Assembly: GCA_940337035.1 (NCBI GenBank) | Contig: CALNHX010002822.1 | Coordinates: 1-64,000 of the forward strand | Length of the DNA: 64,000 bases | Reading direction: 5' to 3' | Origin: Agriotes lineatus | Taxonomy: Eukaryota; Arthropoda; Insecta; Coleoptera; Elateridae | In this document: positions 43,076-54,190 of the stretch, piece by piece | Position numbering within the stretch: position 1 is the first letter of the stretch | Layout of the letters: every line of letters begins with the position of its first letter | Position numbers and translations under genes: made by a program | The notes under the pieces: generated by a model | What the model was told of the DNA's origin: nothing | Databases searched by the model: none | What the model saw: the letters and a program-made list of their open reading frames with translations, nothing else

Positions 43076-44160
43076 ATCTTCTTCGATGAAGACAAAAACA
43101 TAACCTCAACTTCTTGCACATTTCTTCGTGGACAAGTTTCATGTCACCATGTTGCTGCACTGGCACTATTTGCCCATTATAATATATCAGTTACAGACCA
43201 GTCATGTAGCTGGTCAGTGCCTAAACAATCTAAAGCACTTGATGAAAACGTGAGAACAATCGATGAATGGTTTTTGCCGTCTAAGGAATATCGAGCTTCA
43301 AAGAGAAGTGTTACCAAGGAAGAGATCGAAACGCTTAGAGAAAAATTGGCTTCGTTTGAAGGGCTTGTAGGATTCAGTTGGCTTCTAGCACCCAGACTTA
43401 CTGCACATGAAGATAATATTGTTCCACAGTTAGTAGTTATTTTGAACAAAAAGTGGATGTTTCTCCTAACAAGTAATAACTATATTTGAGAAAACCATAG
43501 GGCAGTAAAAAAATCCCTTGTGGTTAATTATTCGCAGGTTTCGTTTAACAGCCAGTTCGTTAGGTACAGTGCTAGCAGCTTGCAAAATAAATCGTTACCC
43601 TGCATCGCTTTTCAAGAAACTAACAGGTTTGCTTTGCAAACTATTTTTCAAATTTTTTCATAAAGTTCAAGAACATATAACTTAGATGGAGTAAAGGTTC
43701 AGTGGAGGCGAGAACATGAAAATAATGCAATTGAAGCATTTGGGGCAGCAACTGGACTTTCTGTGACATCTGCTGGACTATGGCTCCATCAGTGTGGATA
43801 CCTTGAGGCAACCCCAGATGGCCTTGCAGGCGAGGAAGAGCTTGTGGGAGTTAAATGTCCATTTAAATATCTCAATTCCAGCTTGATGGAATCACTTGTA
43901 CATGACAAAGGCTATATTTGTTCTTACGATAAGGTACTGAAACAGTTTGTGGTAAATGAAAACCATGAATATTTTTACCAAATACAGGGTGCATTACACT
44001 TGTTACATAAAAAGAAATGCTATCTAGTTATCTAGACTCCTCAAGTCGTCCCAATAATTGGTGTTACAAAAAAAGAAGAATGGGCAGAAAATATACAAAT
44101 TTTGAAGAATTTTTATCATACAAAATCCCTTCCATCTCTAGTGAATGTCGAAATTAAATA
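43076..44160 (+). pseudogene. Second SWIM + YqaJ gene, decaying
   Basis: Plus-strand exons follow the inverted arm by 75 bp. Exon A (from 43076, acceptor TTTGTAG) reads IFFDEDKNIT and a SWIM-like CTFLRGQVSCHH whose second cysteine is lost. Exon B (about 43538-43626) reads RFRLTASSLGTVLAAC, the YqaJ N-terminal motif. Exon C (from about 43672) has WRREHENNAIEAF, ATPDGLAG, VGVKCP and YFYQIQG: the catalytic E of VEVKC is G here, and a TAG stop occurs at 44032-44034, about 40 codons before the family-like end. Substitutions at two key residues and the stop point to pseudogenisation. It is related to, but clearly diverged from, the gene at 37978-40030. Confidence 0.7.
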
Positions 44161-44470
44161 AATGTGTAACTATGTTGTGAGTAAAATAGCATACATACCT
44201 CGTGGGAAGGCTTATTCCAGCTTTGTACTTAGCTGACCTCAGTGCTTCGCACCTCGGTTGACTAACCCAGCGCTCAGTATGGAGCTCATCCCAGCTTGGG
44301 AAGCAATACACATATAGTAAAATCACGGAATCAAACTGTGCACGTCATCAAATATTTAGTTATTAATTTAAAGTTACTATTTGATGACGCACACCGTTTG
44401 GTTCCGTGATTTACCTATAGTTAATCACATGACGAATGAGCAGAAAATATACAAATTTTGAAGAATTGTT
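44092..44470 (+). repeat. Direct duplication of the YqaJ gene end, copy 1
   Basis: GCAGAAAATATACAAATTTT and the following ~330 bp restart at about 44440 and, after the Copia element, continue at 47588-47900. So the end of the YqaJ relic plus downstream sequence was tandemly duplicated, and Copia then landed in copy 2 after GAAGAATT. Both copies contain a foldback at 44314-44423 and 47787-47893 (AAATCACGGAAYCAAAC arms, TTTGATGACG inside). Confidence 0.7.
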
Positions 44471-44673
44471 ATTATTGAGATTTAGTATTGTGGGTGTTAA
44501 AGAAATACAACTTTAGAAGTTATACTTTAATTACAACGTAGAGTATTCAAAAACTGTGAATTGGATATTCAATTAAAAGCAACTATTTTATGATACCGAC
44601 AGCAGACTACTACTAATATTTAGATTAGTGTTCAAAGTAATTCAGGGTTCAGTTTACACTTCAACACTTCCCC

Positions 44674-46553
44674 TTAAACTGAAATTTCTTCTCTAAATGC
44701 TAATCCCAGCAACTTCCTCAGTTTTACAAATCTGGGCTTGCTCAAAGGTTTTGTTAAAATGTCAGCTAGTTGATGTTCCCCTGCAATGTGCATTACCTCT
44801 AGAACACCTTCGGACACTTTCTCACGAATGAACCTGTACCATACTTCTATATACATTGTCCGCTTTTGAAACTCTGGATTTGTCGCTAGTTTCACAGCAC
44901 TGGCATTATCCACTTTTAGAATAGGCTTCTTCCCAGGCGGCAAACTATCCAGCGTCCAAGTTCCATTTTGATCCAAAGACTTCATTTCGTCATTCATGGC
45001 CGCTTTCCATTCGTCTTTGTTTATCGAATACATTGCTTCCTGAACTTTTTTAGGTTCAGCTTCGGATAACATTGCATATGCATTGAACTGTTGAGGCAAT
45101 TTGAGTTTAGTCCTATCTCGCAGTATGGGACGATTCTGTTCGTGCTTTCCTTCTTCATCTCCAGAAGGGTGCGTTCTATCGTTCACTTCATTATCAACAT
45201 CAGCTACAGACGTTGGTTGAATGAATTCTACTATTGCTTCCTCTTGTTTGAAGATTACATCCCTGCTGCAAATTACTTCTTTCTTTTCAGATATAAACAC
45301 CCTATAGCCATCTTTGTCTGCACAGTAGCCTACCAGAATTCCTTTTATGCTCTTTCTATTCCATTTTTGGCGTTTCTGTTCTGGTACGTGCACTCTGTTC
45401 CAAAAATCTTTAGATGATGAACTGCTCTATCATGTCCTGGCCACAATTCAATGGGAGTTTTCCCAGTCACAGGTGTTGGTCCTGTCCGATTTATCACATA
45501 AGCCGCTGTGTTTACTGCCTCCTCCGATAGTGCTTCCGGTAGATCGTTAGCGTGTAACATAGTTCTTGCTGCCTCTACCAATGTGCGGTGTTCCCTTTCA
45601 GCTCCACCATTTTGCTCAGGTGAATATGGCATTGTGATCCTATGACGAAGTCCAACCTTCCCAGTTATTTGTCTTACTTCTTCATTGGCAAACTCTTTTC
45701 CACCATCAGTTAGTAGCTCCTTGATGGTGTGTCCGGCAACCTTCAGTTCAGCTAGAAATAATTCCAGCTTATTTTTCACTTCAGATTTTTCTTTTAGAAA
45801 ATACACTGATCTGTATTTCGAAAAATCATCTTTGAAGTCCACAAAGTAATGAGCGCCTCCTAAAGAAGTTTAAGCCATTGGCCCGCAAACATCTGCATGA
45901 ACCAGTTCTCCTGGTTTTGTTGCTCTTGTTATACGATGACCAAAACTAAGCCTATGCTGTTTTCCGTACATGCGGGCCTTGCAGAATTCTTGATCAATGT
46001 TGACTTCAATTCCCCGCTTCTTGAGAAACTGTTGTACATGTCGTTTGTTCTGATGACCGAGTCTCTCATGCCAAATCTGCAATGTATCAGCTGTAGCTAA
46101 GTGAGCCATACCAGCTTTCTTTGGAATTACTACTCGCATACGCATTTCATAGAGCCCATTATGTCTTTCTCCAACCGCTGCAACAATATTGTTCCTCATC
46201 AGCTTACATTGACCTTTACTGAAGTTAACAGTCATTCCTTTGTCAATCGCTGATAGTATGGAAAATAGATTTCGTCAAACCTCAGGTACATACCAAACAT
46301 CTTTGAGATAGTTTCGTACCCATTTGCCATCAATCAACATTTCCACGTCAATGTTGCTCTTGCCGATTGCACACATGTGCTGTCCATTTCCAACATATAT
46401 CAGTTGAGGCGTTGCAAAAGTGTCCCACGTAACAAACCATTCTCTTCGAGAAGTCATGTGCTGTATTGCACCTGAATCAGCTATCCACTTTCCATTTGGA
46501 ATTCTCATGGAAGTCACAAAAACCGCTGCCCCAACAAAAGCTGCCGCATTCAA
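44674..46553 (-). pseudogene. Copia pol: protease, integrase, RNase H tail
   Basis: Pieces in order: protease with WIADSGAIQHMT (46553-46275, the D-S-G active site); integrase zinc region WHERLGHQNKRH with one C of its second C pair replaced (46235-45870); integrase core DFKDDFSKYRSVYF, LLTDGGKEF and PEQNGGAEREHRT (D,D,E all present); and a last frame (45393-44674) where LPPGKKPI at the start of the reverse transcriptase runs straight into LKVDNASAVKL of RNase H, then HQLADILTKPL. The whole reverse transcriptase is cleanly deleted in frame. A frameshift near 45345-45390 and stops near 45870 and 46275 complete the damage. Confidence 0.9.
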
Positions 46554-46559
46554 CGAAGA

Positions 46560-47395
46560 CCTAGAACTGCTTTCACCTGCATTGCTTTTCCTTTTTAGGC
46601 AATCACGTTTAAAATGACCGCAAAGACCACACCCATAGCATTTAGGACCTTTGCCCTATTTTAGCTTATTCGGTTTCGAAGAAATAGTAGTCTCAGTTGT
46701 TTGTCTCTTCTTTTTCGATCCGCCTGCTGCTACAAATGCTGTCACGTTCATGTCTTCAGACGATTTGCTTCGTTCCTTTAAACGCAATTCAACCGTACAT
46801 AGCCGTTCTCTCAAACGAGTGCTTGTACGTTGTTCCTTTGGCATTGATTCCCATGCATTCATAAATTCAAAATATTCTGCGGCATAGTGTTCAGAACGCG
46901 GTTGAGAAACAACGAATCCGGAAGTTTCACTTTGTCCTCCTTCCAAGTTTCATCCTGCAGTTCAAGCCACAATTTCTCCAGCTTAGCAATGCGTTTTGCC
47001 ACACTATCCAGGGGTTCCTATTCTCGCACGCCAAAGAACTCATTGAAGAGTCGATTCTGACGCTGCTCAATTCTCTGCTCGAAAATGCTATGCAGCTTTT
47101 CCCTCATATCCTTCGCAGTGTTACACGTATTGATCAATTGTCGTACTTGACTACTCAAACTTGACACTATAATATTTTGAGCCATGAACTCAGTTTTATT
47201 TAATGTTGCCACAGTCTTATCATACTCCTCAACCTCATGCTTTGATGTTTTTTTCGTCGGTTTCGTCGGTGTAACTTGACCTTGCACGGCACGCATCACG
47301 TCGTGTGTCTGCAGCTGAATTCTTACTTGAAACTTCCAGTCCACCCAATTTGTCTGTCCCTCCAGTTTGTCTATCCTTACTGGAAAATGCTCCAT
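46560..47395 (-). pseudogene. Copia gag with zinc knuckle
   Basis: The first piece (47395-47018) begins MEHFPVRIDKLEGQTNWVDW, the typical start of insect Copia gag, with LSSQVRQLINTCNTAKDM further on. A second frame (46946-46656) continues it, and a CCHC knuckle, CYGCGLCGHFKRDC, lies at about 46643-46602 after a TAG stop. Gag forms the particle and binds RNA through the knuckle. At least one frameshift (near 47018) and one stop break it. Confidence 0.85.
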
Positions 47396-47587
47396 CTTTT
47401 AAGATACAGACTTTGACTTAAAAATCTCAGGCAATAAATCAGTTTATTGTCGTTCACCTCACGATTAACGATTATTAACACTCACAGGCTAACTGGGCTC
47501 ATAACCTATTGAGATTTAGTGTTGTGAGTGTTAAAGAAATACAACTTTAGAAGTTATACTTTAATTACAACGTAGAGTATTCAAAAT

Positions 47588-48040
47588 CATACAAAATTCC
47601 TTCCATCTCTAGTGAATGTCGAAATTAAATAAATGTGTAACTATGTTGTGAGTAAAATAGCATGCATACCTGGTGGGAAGGCTTATTCCAGCTTCGCACT
47701 TTTAGCTGACCTCAGTGCTTCGCACCTTGGTTGACTAACCCAGCGCTCAGTATGGAGCTCATCCCAGCTTGGGAAGCAATACACATATAGTAAAATCACG
47801 GAACCAAACTGTGCACGTCATCAAATATTTAGTTATTAATTTAAAGTTACCGTTTGATGACGCGCACCGTTTGGTTCCGTTATTTACCTGTAGTTATACA
47901 TATTTATTGTAACTATAGGTAAATCACGGAATCATATTTATTGTAACTATAGGTAAATCACGGAATCAAACGGTAACTTTAAATGAATAACTAAATATTT
48001 GATGACGTTCGCCGTTTGCTTCCGTGATATTGCTGTACTA
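47588..48040 (+). repeat. Duplication copy 2 and nested foldback MITEs
   Basis: This resumes the duplicated sequence with a few changes. The foldback with AAATCACGGAA arms is followed by two further partial copies separated by ATTTATTGTAACTATAGG (47905-47960), so this small MITE has inserted or duplicated next to itself. Confidence 0.7.
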
Positions 48041-48780
48041 TTAATAAGAGATTTTTTATTAGATAACAGTTAGAGCAATATTTTTGTAAATACTTTTATT
48101 TATTAACTTGTTAAGTTCTCTAATTAACAAAACAAATATTTGAGTAAATTTAAATTAACATTTATAGTAATGTACAACTATACAATAAGAAAAAATGTCT
48201 TATTTAAATAAATAACCAGTTGTTAATTAACACTCTATTTCTACTTTTACTGTTCGCCTTCAAAATATGTTTCAACTTCCTATTAATTTGCCCTCGCGTT
48301 TCGCCCAGGCAAATTAATAGGAGAAAATTTCCGAAAAGAATTAATGCTCTTATGAGATTACATGTGATAATAAATAAATAAAATAAAATTTCATATACTT
48401 CCGCATATAGAATTTGACAGCAAAATAAACACGAAGTTAGTTATTTGGAAATTAGTGCTACCAACTTTGCAAATGTTGCGTTTAACTTTAACGGCGTCTC
48501 ATAGCGGTTTGTAATACGCATTCGAGATAATCTTCAGGTTAAACTTCTGGTAAAGTTAAACTTTACTACAAGTTTAACCTTGTATTGTAATACCGGCCCT
48601 TTGGTGACCTTAATTTATCTGAGACAGGAGCGCCAACATTAAGGCGGCTTTACACGTGTATAGTAGCTAAAGCAAGTTACTAAATCAAGTAGCTAAAATT
48701 TAGTAGTTTAGTTAAGCGAGCACGTTTACACACATTTTAGCATAATTGTTTAGCTGACGTTGACTTTTTCAAAATGGCAC
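48041..48780. other. Hairpin and Helitron-related fragment
   Basis: CCTATTAATTTGCC at 48278 pairs perfectly with GGCAAATTAATAGG around CTCGCGTTTCGCCCA. Next to it, 48326-48360 copies part of the Helitron body at 30258-30290. A TAGTAGCTAAAG-type stretch near 48659 (GGCGGCTTTACACG) resembles a Harbinger-like terminal repeat but no partner was found. Confidence 0.5.
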
Positions 48781-48792
48781 AACGTGCAATAA

Positions 48793-49014
48793 TTAATTCG
48801 TCATTAAAGACATGTAAATTTCACTTATGTGGTGAATTGGCGGAGAGGTATTATTTTTTATTTCTGCAACTCCAAATCCCACAATTTCTTTGTAAGCCGT
48901 TTCTCGGGCTTGTTTATTCTTGTAAATGCTAGCCCTGGTATTCCACAAACATTCTCCGTCTCGATATTCTTGCACAAATTCTAATGTTGTATCTTCATTC
49001 CAACGGGACTCCAT
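48793..49014 (-). pseudogene. MADF DNA-binding domain, truncated
   Basis: The frame begins MESRWNEDTTLEFVQEYRDG and continues LWN and ARETAYKEIVGFGVAEIKN. This is the first two helices of a MADF (Myb/SANT-like) domain with its conserved spacing of tryptophan and L-W-N. After EIKN the family pattern is lost and the frame ends at 73 codons, half the usual domain. MADF proteins are transcription factors or, in PIF/Harbinger transposons, the second protein aiding transposase binding. The neighbouring THAP gene on the same strand keeps both readings open. Confidence 0.65.
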
Positions 49015-49295
49015 GTTTCAACAAATTATTTAACGAACGATTGGTCTGACTAATGCACTTCACTAAAGTAACCTGTCTACATATGCTTAGTTTGCGTTTA
49101 GTTACCGAAAATCGTAGTGGGGGTACGCCACTTGCTCAAGTAAATAGAACTGATTTCTATTCACTTGACTAAGCAGTTTACTAATTTCTTTACTTGCTCA
49201 AGTACTAAACCGTACTAAACGAAAATATGAAAATTTACATGAAAACTCAGCGCAAAATTTTGCAGCCAATCTGTATGCAACAATGCTTAATATTT

Positions 49296-49853
49296 TTATA
49301 AATTTACAAGTAAATTTTGCATACAATTTAGCGTCGTTACATACAAATGTGTACAAACCTCGGTCATGGCTGCGTTGTTAATAACTACAGTCGAAGATGC
49401 ACTCGTACAGTTGGATGTTGATGGTAGCGATTCGAAACACGTAGAAACATTTCCAGCAATAGAGGATGTAAGAATAGTAGGTACTGCATTCGTATTCGAT
49501 GTTCTAATACCTTCAGCGTTAGTTTTAATTTGCGATACTTCAAGGTGACGCTGCAGAAGATGAGAAGCTTGCGATACTTCAAAGTGACGCTGCAGAAGAT
49601 GAGAAGCAATAAGATTGTAAGTACAAGTTTATTCAAAACTACTTACCTCACATAACCATGAAGCATCTGTCGGACCACAATTTTTGCTTTTGCAAAATTT
49701 AGACCAATGATCCCGTTGTTGCAAATTTTTGAGAAATCTGAACAACACTAATCCCTTACCTTGCTTTGTACTACAATTATCTGATGCACAGTAGACCTTT
49801 TTCACAGAATTAATACTTGTAGCCACTGCTAGAAGAAACGAAAGGCGACGCAT
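49296..49853 (-). CDS. THAP zinc-finger protein, two exons
   Basis: Exon 1 (49853-49647) reads VYCASDNCSTKQGKG, RFLKNL, HWSKFC and SWLCE; a GTAAGT donor follows. Exon 2 starts at 49589 (or 49550) with RHFEVSQ, so splicing completes the C2-C-H zinc ligands and the HF of a THAP domain. The intron is 57 bp. The spliced protein is about 166 residues; its C-terminal part is Ser/Thr/Asn-rich. THAP domains bind DNA and occur in host regulators and in P-element-type transposases; no transposase core follows, so a small host or domesticated gene, or a remnant, is possible. The start codon at 49853 is tentative. Confidence 0.7.
49551..49628 (-). repeat. 39-bp tandem duplication spanning a splice acceptor
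   Basis: The sequence from GCTTCTCATCTTCTGCAG through CGTCACTTTGAAGTATCGCAA occurs twice in tandem, giving two acceptors 39 bp apart at exon starts 49589 and 49550. The length is 13 codons, so either acceptor keeps the frame and either restores the H of the THAP finger (RHFE or RHLE). Confidence 0.85.
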
Positions 49854-49859
49854 AAAAAT

Positions 49860-50838
49860 TTGCAGAAATATAGGTTATGTAACGGACACGCCTTTTTAGC
49901 GTTTGCGTACGGCTTAGATTTTGAGAGCGTTCAATAAGCAGATATGAAAATTAACCAAAGTGGACTTGCCTTCGAAGCTGAGTCAATAGTTTTAAAAAAC
50001 ACCAGAAATATGCATAATAAATAATTGTTTTCTGTGATAATATCGCTATTAAAAGTTAAGGGAAGTTTGTTTACAAAAACCCGAAAATAGAAATGGTTGA
50101 TTGCAACTATGGTACTTTTAGTTGTGTAAACACGATTTGTAGTCTTCTGCATTATTATAGAGGTATGATTATCTCATATATTTGAAATAGTCATATAACT
50201 TTTGTATTCAATATTTTACTTTATGTTTGTCCTTTATTGAAACAATGCCCCGTTAGTTTAACTATAATTGCTTTCAATTCAAGTACTCTTATTTCAGGGT
50301 GGTTTGCCAAATCTAGATCTCTATTAGTTGAATTTCAAATGACACTTGCTGTCAAACTGATTTCCACACCTTCTCAAACCAGGTATTGACAAATCTATTT
50401 TTTACATTGACATAATTATTAATTAATTCATTAAAATAATTACTGTTTTGTATTTTACTTTTTCCCTATTGTTCGTTATTTAAAATGTTTTGATATTAAT
50501 TACTAACACAAACCTTATCACTTCTTAAGCTCGCTCTGCAAATATCCAAACACCACTGCTCCCTCTCTCAAGAGATCCCGATGCTCACCTTGTGTGATAC
50601 CTGCAAACTGTTCCTGTTAACCAATTCCAAGAATCCGCTGAATCCGGCCACAATCCCCTCATCAAACGTCAACTTCAACTCTAATAGACTCCTGGTAAGT
50701 TTCAGCTTCATAAATGAATCTGATCTTATCTTGTTTATTCCTTAGATAGTCCTCTGCACTCAGCAATCCACTCAGAAGCTTTCCAATTCTAGTAGCACTC
50801 CTACTAACCTCCTTCTAGATGAATGACCTTACTTCCAT
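49860..50838. other. Non-coding flank of the LTR element
   Basis: No gene recognised. The stretch 50520-50830 is less AT-rich and C/T-rich; no coding frame was found. Confidence 0.4.
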
Positions 50839-50843
50839 ACAAC

Positions 50844-52502
50844 TGTGACGTTAGCTCCGGCCGAAATTATTATTTCTACGCATTGGAATGCGTTCAAATT
50901 TCGTCCCGCTAAAATTCCGTCACATACACCTAGAAAACATCGCCAAAGCGCGAGAAAATTGATAACACGACAAAAGCAACTTTCTGCGCCCGCATCGACA
51001 GGACGTCGTCCGGCGCATCCCTTCCAAATGTCCAGCACTGATAAAGAGTATGGTATAGTATAAATAGATAACGCACGCGGTTAGATGAGCTTACGTCCAC
51101 CGTCCCTGAACAGCGTTTAGCTCTAGGTCCCCTTGGGGCCTAGTTCCTGAAACCGATCCGAAACACTTCGTTCCTGCGACTAGAAATTCCTGTAGAAAAT
51201 TTTCCTGTACCAGGCTAGAATAACAATCGCTTAGGGCATCGTGGATAACGACCAGAGCGATCTGTTATAACAAATATCGATTTCTGTAAAACCCTCGCGG
51301 CATTTGCTATAATAACAATCGCTTAGGGCATCGTGGATAACGACCAGAGCGATCTGTTATAAACAAATCTCGATTTCTGTAAAACCCTCGCGGCATTTGC
51401 TATAATAACAATCGCTTAGGGCATCGTGGATAACGACCAGAGCGATCTGTTATAAACAAATCTCAGCCAGTAGAAACGGCTCCTAGGATACAGACTTGTA
51501 TTTATCCTATTTTAAAGCCCTTCAGGCAAAGCCCTCCACGCTAGTCGCAAGAACCAACACCCAACTCTTTCGCAAAACTTAAAAGGGCCTCACTCTTTAT
51601 TCTAGAAATAATTCCAAAACTCGTATTGAGTCAAAACACGAAACTTACTCGTAAAACCTCAGAGAGTTTCACTCGCCACTCAGAAAGTTAATAATTGGTT
51701 TCATGCACCCCCTGCGAGTGCTTTTACACCCAAGTAAAAGTTTCAAATCCCGAAATTGACCACATAAAGTCATCCTGAAGTCAAGGTCACGACACCGGCA
51801 AAGCTCGCCGCAATAATAGTTTTGATATAAGAATCCAGAGCCTTACTCACCTGGAGGAGTCCTGGTTTATAAATGTCCTAAGCAGATCCGTAGTGCTTTA
51901 ACTTAACAATTAAAATCTCCGTGGTTTAATTAGTAACTTTGAAGGTTATCACCGTTTCTAAACGAATTTGATACACTGTCATTTCACTTGCCATTAGAAG
52001 CTATTCGGCACTACGGATTAGGTTGGGGCAAGCCAGGCGTTCGCCCCACGTTTATTTGTAAGCACAGCCCCTGAAATAAACAAGATTGTACCCGAATTTA
52101 CAATGTTCGTCCAATATAAACAAAGTTAACCTCGAATTTTTCTGTTTACAGTCTTGGCCGTTAGAGGGCGTTTACGCAAGCCACTACAGCGGTACGTGTG
52201 TGATTTTAGCGATCCGCAACCCGTACAACTCGTGAAGCAGAAAGGGTTGTCCGCCCGCCAGGCGTACAAGATAGAAGAAATCATGTTATTTTTGTACAGA
52301 ATACGGGAAATAGTTTTATTAAGTTACAATGTAAATAGGTATATAAAATAAATCCCTGTGGTGTTATGTGTACTTTTCTATATACTTGAGAGAGTAAATT
52401 GAACCCTGGCATCTGACTGCCCGGGACTAAGAAGTCCATTAACAGTGGTAATTATTCATGGCTCAAAATTAATTAACTCAATAAGAAAATCAGGTTATTA
52501 CA
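50844..52502 (+). repeat. 5' LTR
   Basis: 1,659 bp, TG...CA. It contains a three-copy tandem repeat (starts at 51221, 51313 and 51406; period 92-93 bp) with TAACAATCGCTTAGGGCATC. Open frames at 50829-51063 and 52154-52351 recur exactly in the other LTR and encode nothing recognisable. Confidence 0.95.
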
Positions 52503-52519
52503 TGGCGCCGACGAGCAGG
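52503..52519 (+). other. Primer-binding site
   Basis: TGGCGCCGACGAGCAGG starts at the base after the LTR end. The TGGCG start and position are typical of a tRNA 3'-end complement; I do not assign the tRNA. It differs from the tRNA-Lys type site at 18382-18399. Confidence 0.8.
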
Positions 52520-54190
52520 AACGTAATCTCAAGTATATAGTCAAGTATAATTTAGAGCCCCCAGTAACCAGCCAGGCCAGCAAATCCGAATGATGGCGCT
52601 CGAGCAATTTATTTACCTGAAAAAATAATTAGTTATCATTTAAAGTATAATTAATTATTTTAAATATTGTACAAACCGTGTTCACTGACATATACCAGAA
52701 CCAGATGTTACCGCCGCTAGAACCGCCTGTAACGACCTGCAGAAATGTTGGAAAACGGCCCCATCGAGGCCACCAGCGTGTCCAATACCAGAAATCTAGA
52801 AACCACCAGAAGGGTGTCGATTCCAAGTATGGAAAAGAGGAAATCCAGCCCATAGAGGGCTCCTGTTTGAAGTCCAGGCCGTTGGAAAATTCCGATCGTC
52901 GAAGGCCAGGGCATCCACGCAACTAGGTTGCCTCCAGGTGGTCCCATAAATTCCAGAAAGTACAAAAGCCCAGCTGAAGTCCGGAAATCAGCTTTGAGCA
53001 CAGTACTACGTTGTGGAGTCCAGATCATCCCCGATTTCGTAAGTTCCCTCTATAAAAACTTCCTCCCGAGACGTCTCCTGGTATACAGCTTCACCCTGAG
53101 AAGTACAGCCAGCTACAAGAGACGTGGAGCATCGTGCTATCCTGCAGCACGATGAAGTCTTTGGAAGTCTTTGGAACGCGAACCCTCCAGGTAAATCACG
53201 TCCAGTGCGAGATCTTCAAAGTCGAAGCCATCTTCGCAGAACCGAGGTAACCTGCAAACATACACAAATGTAATTGAAATTGTAAGTTGGTCTCCGCAAC
53301 CTCTACTAATTTCTCCCAGTTAAAGTTCAAATATTGTGAGAAAGTCGGTTAATCCTGTAACCTTAAAAATTTCCCACGATTGAACAAAACCTGTATGAAT
53401 GCGAGTCGATACCGCGAGCTCAGCATCCGTCAGTAGCATTTGTTTTAGAATGCACCCCGTAGAATTTTATGAGCCTGTAGAATGAATGTATGAGAAGACA
53501 AACGATTCGATACCGCGAAATCTTTAGTCTCATCTAGCCTGAAACTGCTTTCACGTGGTTGAATGCAGTCCAGGAAATTTCATTCGGCTTATCCAGAAAA
53601 TTCTGAAAGATTACCAGTCTTGTCCATGACCGTTGTACCCGCCAGTATTATTAATCGCATGCATGATGTTGAATGTCTCCTGAGAATGATCACGTTTTCG
53701 CCTTGGTGCCTATAAGAAGACGCCCATTCGTAGAGCATGAACCCGTAGAATTGTATGCAACCCGCCCTGGAGTACAACCTGAAAATTTTACGGAATGTTT
53801 CAAGTGAAACTGAATCCTGTAAAGATCCAGGTGGAAATTAATGCCACGACAACCGCCTGTTGACCGAAAACTGCAAGCAAGTTTGTCTTGCACAGAAGCA
53901 ATTTCTTGCCCTAGTTTTCTGAGCTTGTTTTTCCCCGCCGAGAAATCCTGAAAGAGTTTAAGTTGGAACAACAACCTCTGTATTCACCCAGTTGAAAGTT
54001 CAATAAGAACATAATCTCCCTGTAGACGCTGCCAGAAGAAGCGCGAGTTACTCCCATAACTTGAGAATGTATGTTGTCTGACCTGTGTGTCGATAATTCA
54101 GAGATCCCCAGGTGTTTTCCGAGCCGTATGAGGTAGCTCCATGAAGAAGACTTCCATCCACCGGCTGTTTCCTCCGTAGGAAGGGGCATG
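52520..54190 (+). other. Internal region without gag-pol
   Basis: Frames of 62-103 codons at 52629-53155 and 53589-54189 overlap on opposite strands and lack capsid, protease, RT or integrase motifs. The sequence is GC-richer than the surroundings, which alone explains the open frames. It probably holds packaging signals only. Confidence 0.7.

Larger units (their letters stand above)
44473..47587 (-). mobile_element. Ty1/Copia retrotransposon, RT deleted
   Basis: A minus-strand element with a 3' LTR at 44473-44666 (starts TGTTGAAG, preceded by polypurine AAGGGGAAG) and a truncated 5' LTR of about 80 bp at 47508-47587. The primer-binding region GGTTATGAGCCCAG at 47487-47500 resembles the initiator-tRNA site of Drosophila copia. 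Gag, protease, integrase and the end of RNase H are present in order but split by stops and shifts; the reverse transcriptase is missing. Not autonomous. Confidence 0.9.

Noticed and set aside
50845..51063. 72-codon frame repeated at 54192-54410
   Set aside because: Duplicate because it lies in both LTRs; the opposite strand is equally open, and no domain is visible.
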